A DNA stretch of 6,346 nt from an uncultured Oscillibacter sp. (GTDB taxonomy: Bacteria > Bacillota > Clostridia > Oscillospirales > Oscillospiraceae), in the NCBI GenBank assembly GCA_902490355.1, contig CABUDN010000139.1:1-6346 (forward strand). The letters run 5' to 3'. The notes below the pieces were generated by a model. The model was not told the origin of the DNA, ran no database searches, and saw only the letters and a list, made by a program, of their open reading frames with translations. Both the position numbers and the translations under genes were made by a program. Of this stretch, positions 5,446 through 6,346 are shown one piece after another. Each line of letters opens with the position of its first letter. Positions within the stretch are counted from its first letter, which is position 1.

Positions 5446-6000
5446 TCAGCGCAGGAATTTTTTCAGCCGCAGGGAGAGGGCGATGGCCAGAGCCAACTTG
5501 CCCAGGTCCGGCAGAATGAAGGGGATTACGCACCAGCTCAGAGCGGTGCCCAGACTGACGGGGCCGGTGCTCCGGGCATAGACGGTGAGGAACCAAATGG
5601 TGCCGAAGGCGTAGCAGACGGCAAGGGAGATGACCCCTGCTGCTGCCATGGCAGGGACAGATGTTCCCAGATGAGCGGTAAGCAGCCAATAGACCAGGGC
5701 CTGTGCGGCAAAGCCCAGGATGAAGCCGCCGGTAGCGCCCAGCAGAGTGCCGATTCCTGCCTGGAACCCGGAGAAAACCGGAAGTCCCACAGCACCCAAC
5801 AGCAGATAGACCACGGTGGCGTAAGTCCCCCGCCGCCCGCCCAGAATGGTCAGGGCCGCGAAGATTCCGAATGTCTGCAAGGTAAAGGGGATGGTGGCGG
5901 GAATGGAGATCCAGGCACACACCGCGATCAAAACGGAGAACAGTGCCACATAGACCAGATCCACAGTCCGCAGGCGTGCCGCCGTTGTATGGAGTGTCAT
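5446..6000 (-). CDS. bioY: Biotin transporter BioY, S component of an ECF transporter
   Basis: Membrane protein of 184 residues that binds biotin and, with the shared ECF module (EcfA, EcfA', EcfT), imports it. Visible motifs are typical of BioY: IPFTLQTFGIFAALTILGGRRG (about 37-58), LLLGAVGLPVFSG (66-78), a Gly-rich stretch through GATGGFILGF (88-97), and the C-terminal FILPDLGK (161-168). Six hydrophobic segments can be drawn (about 12-34, 42-56, 60-76, 84-108, 114-142 and 155-178). The ATG at 6000 was preferred over an in-frame TTG at 6018 because AGGAGG (6010-6015) lies 9 bases before the ATG, while the TTG would overlap that site. No ecfA or ecfT gene is adjacent, as usual for group II S components that share one energising module. 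Transcription is probably controlled by biotin through the operator just upstream. Confidence 0.96.
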   Translation of the reverse strand: MTLHTTAARLRTVDLVYVALFSVLIAVCAWISIPATIPFTLQTFGIFAALTILGGRRGTYATVVYLLLGAVGLPVFSGFQAGIGTLLGATGGFILGFAAQALVYWLLTAHLGTSVPAMAAAGVISLAVCYAFGTIWFLTVYARSTGPVSLGTALSWCVIPFILPDLGKLALAIALSLRLKKFLR

Positions 6001-6035
6001 GATGGAAAACCTCCTCAAGGAAATGGGATATGGTT

Positions 6036-6064
6036 AGAATACCCTGATATGCTCCAATTGTCAA
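6036..6064 (-). promoter_or_regulatory. bioY promoter
   Basis: Read on the minus strand: TTGACA (6064-6059), a 17-base spacer and TATTCT (6041-6036). The start site should be near 6029, giving a leader of about 30 bases that carries the AGGAGG site. The -35 box lies within the left half of the BirA-type operator, so a bound repressor would exclude RNA polymerase. Confidence 0.85.
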
Positions 6065-6089
6065 CCATAAAAATTTAAATGGTTAACAA
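6058..6089. promoter_or_regulatory. BirA (biotin protein ligase/repressor) operator upstream of bioY
   Basis: TTGTCAACC (6058-6066), 14 A/T-rich bases, then GGTTAACAA (6081-6089). The arms are inverted repeats matching at eight of nine positions, and both arms and spacing agree with the BirA operator known from Firmicutes biotin genes. It sits directly upstream of a biotin transporter and overlaps its -35 box. The known mechanism is that BirA carrying biotinyl-AMP dimerises here and represses. The genome should then encode a BirA with an N-terminal helix-turn-helix. Confidence 0.9.
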
Positions 6090-6101
6090 CTGGAGGTAAT
6101 C

Positions 6102-6128
6102 AAATGGCGGAGGGGTACCCCGCCATTT
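6102..6128 (-). terminator. Hairpin after the uracil-DNA glycosylase gene, weak terminator
   Basis: AAATGGCGG (6102-6110) pairs with CCGCCATTT (6120-6128) over 9 bp around GGGGTACC-type sequence that adds two more G-C pairs past a bulged A. Reading on the minus strand it begins one base after the glycosylase stop codon. The U tract is poor (the arm's own TTT, then GATTACC), so it may slow or partly stop transcription before the bioY promoter rather than end it fully. Confidence 0.5.
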
Positions 6129-6129
6129 A

Positions 6130-6346
6130 TCACAGCCCCAGTTCGGGACAGACTTCCCGGATTTTGGCCTGAATGGATTTGAGGTCTTCAAATGTTTCCG
6201 GCCGCTTTCCGACATCCCGCAGCAAGGCGGCAGGATGGTAGATAGCGGTCATCTGGACGCCGCTGCGGGTAAACCACTGTCCATGCTCACTGGTAATCCG
6301 AAAATCTTCCTTGATGATGGCTTTGGCAGCGATCCGCCCCAGGCAG
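6130..6346 (-). CDS. Family-4 uracil-DNA glycosylase, C-terminal part (5' end outside window)
   Basis: A minus-strand frame of 71 residues is open to the window edge and ends with TGA at 6130-6132. It reads CLGRIAAKAIIKEDF, then HGQWF, MTAIYHPAALLRD and a C-terminal helix KSIQAKIREVCPELGL. The LGxxAA segment and the HPAALLR segment are the late conserved motifs of the type 4 uracil-DNA glycosylase family (Fe-S UDG, COG1573-like), in which the HP(S/A) loop contacts DNA near the excised uracil. The enzyme removes uracil from DNA to start base excision repair. The N-terminal motif with the catalytic region and the Fe-S cysteines lies outside the window. The family assignment rests on about one third of the protein. 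It is transcribed toward bioY but probably separately, since bioY has its own promoter. Confidence 0.85.
   Translation of the reverse strand, partial: CLGRIAAKAIIKEDFRITSEHGQWFTRSGVQMTAIYHPAALLRDVGKRPETFEDLKSIQAKIREVCPELGL

Noticed and set aside
5446..6018. A longer BioY starting at TTG 6018
   Set aside because: The TTG overlaps the AGGAGG site that serves the ATG at 6000, and the extra residues do not belong to the family N-terminus.
5671..6078. A 135-codon plus-strand frame opposite bioY
   Set aside because: The product is a Gln/Gly/His-rich antisense translation, covers the bioY promoter, and has no ribosome binding site. bioY on the other strand is unmistakable.
1..6346. CRISPR arrays, tRNA or rRNA genes, insertion sequences, attachment sites
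   Set aside because: No spaced direct repeats, cloverleaf pattern, transposase motif or long terminal inverted repeats were seen on either strand.

Overview
This is ordinary chromosomal DNA from a Gram-positive anaerobe. The best guess is a Clostridia (Oscillospiraceae-like) gut bacterium. The reasons are a moderately high GC content, strong GGAGG-type ribosome binding sites, a rimO-pgsA gene order, a tRNA-Cys T-box riboswitch ahead of cysE-cysS, and a BirA-type operator ahead of bioY. I see no phage, transposon, CRISPR or RNA-gene content.

Layout from left to right. The 3' part of rimO (ribosomal protein S12 methylthiotransferase, 1-849) is followed by pgsA (927-1457) on the same strand, closed by a bidirectional hairpin terminator. 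The next roughly 600 bases hold no large gene. They contain a doubtful small minus-strand ORF, a TGTCAAC-N5-GTTGACA palindrome, a near-consensus sigma-A promoter and a complete T-box leader. The specifier UGC (Cys) and the UGGA T-box bulge (fits U73 of tRNA-Cys) agree with each other. The leader controls cysE (2066-2749) and cysS (2751-4202), which are separated by one base. So cysteine precursor synthesis and cysteinyl-tRNA charging probably respond together to uncharged tRNA-Cys.

A terminator after cysS runs almost directly into the promoter of a two-gene unit: an XRE-cupin regulator (4325-4879) and a GNAT acetyltransferase (4900-5382). That unit converges on bioY (minus strand, 5446-6000) across a shared 16-bp-stem terminator. 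bioY encodes the biotin-binding S component of an ECF transporter. Its -35 box lies inside a TTGTCAACC-N14-GGTTAACAA biotin operator, so repression by BirA in the presence of biotin is expected. At the right edge is the 3' end of a minus-strand family-4 uracil-DNA glycosylase gene (6130-6346).

The genes are housekeeping or small metabolic units. Nothing here amounts to a wholly new system. The features most worth a second look are the fine structure of the T-box leader, the unassigned palindromes at 1722-1740 and 4245-4300, the SD-bearing small ORF locus at 1441-1665, and the XRE-cupin/GNAT pair of unknown substrate.
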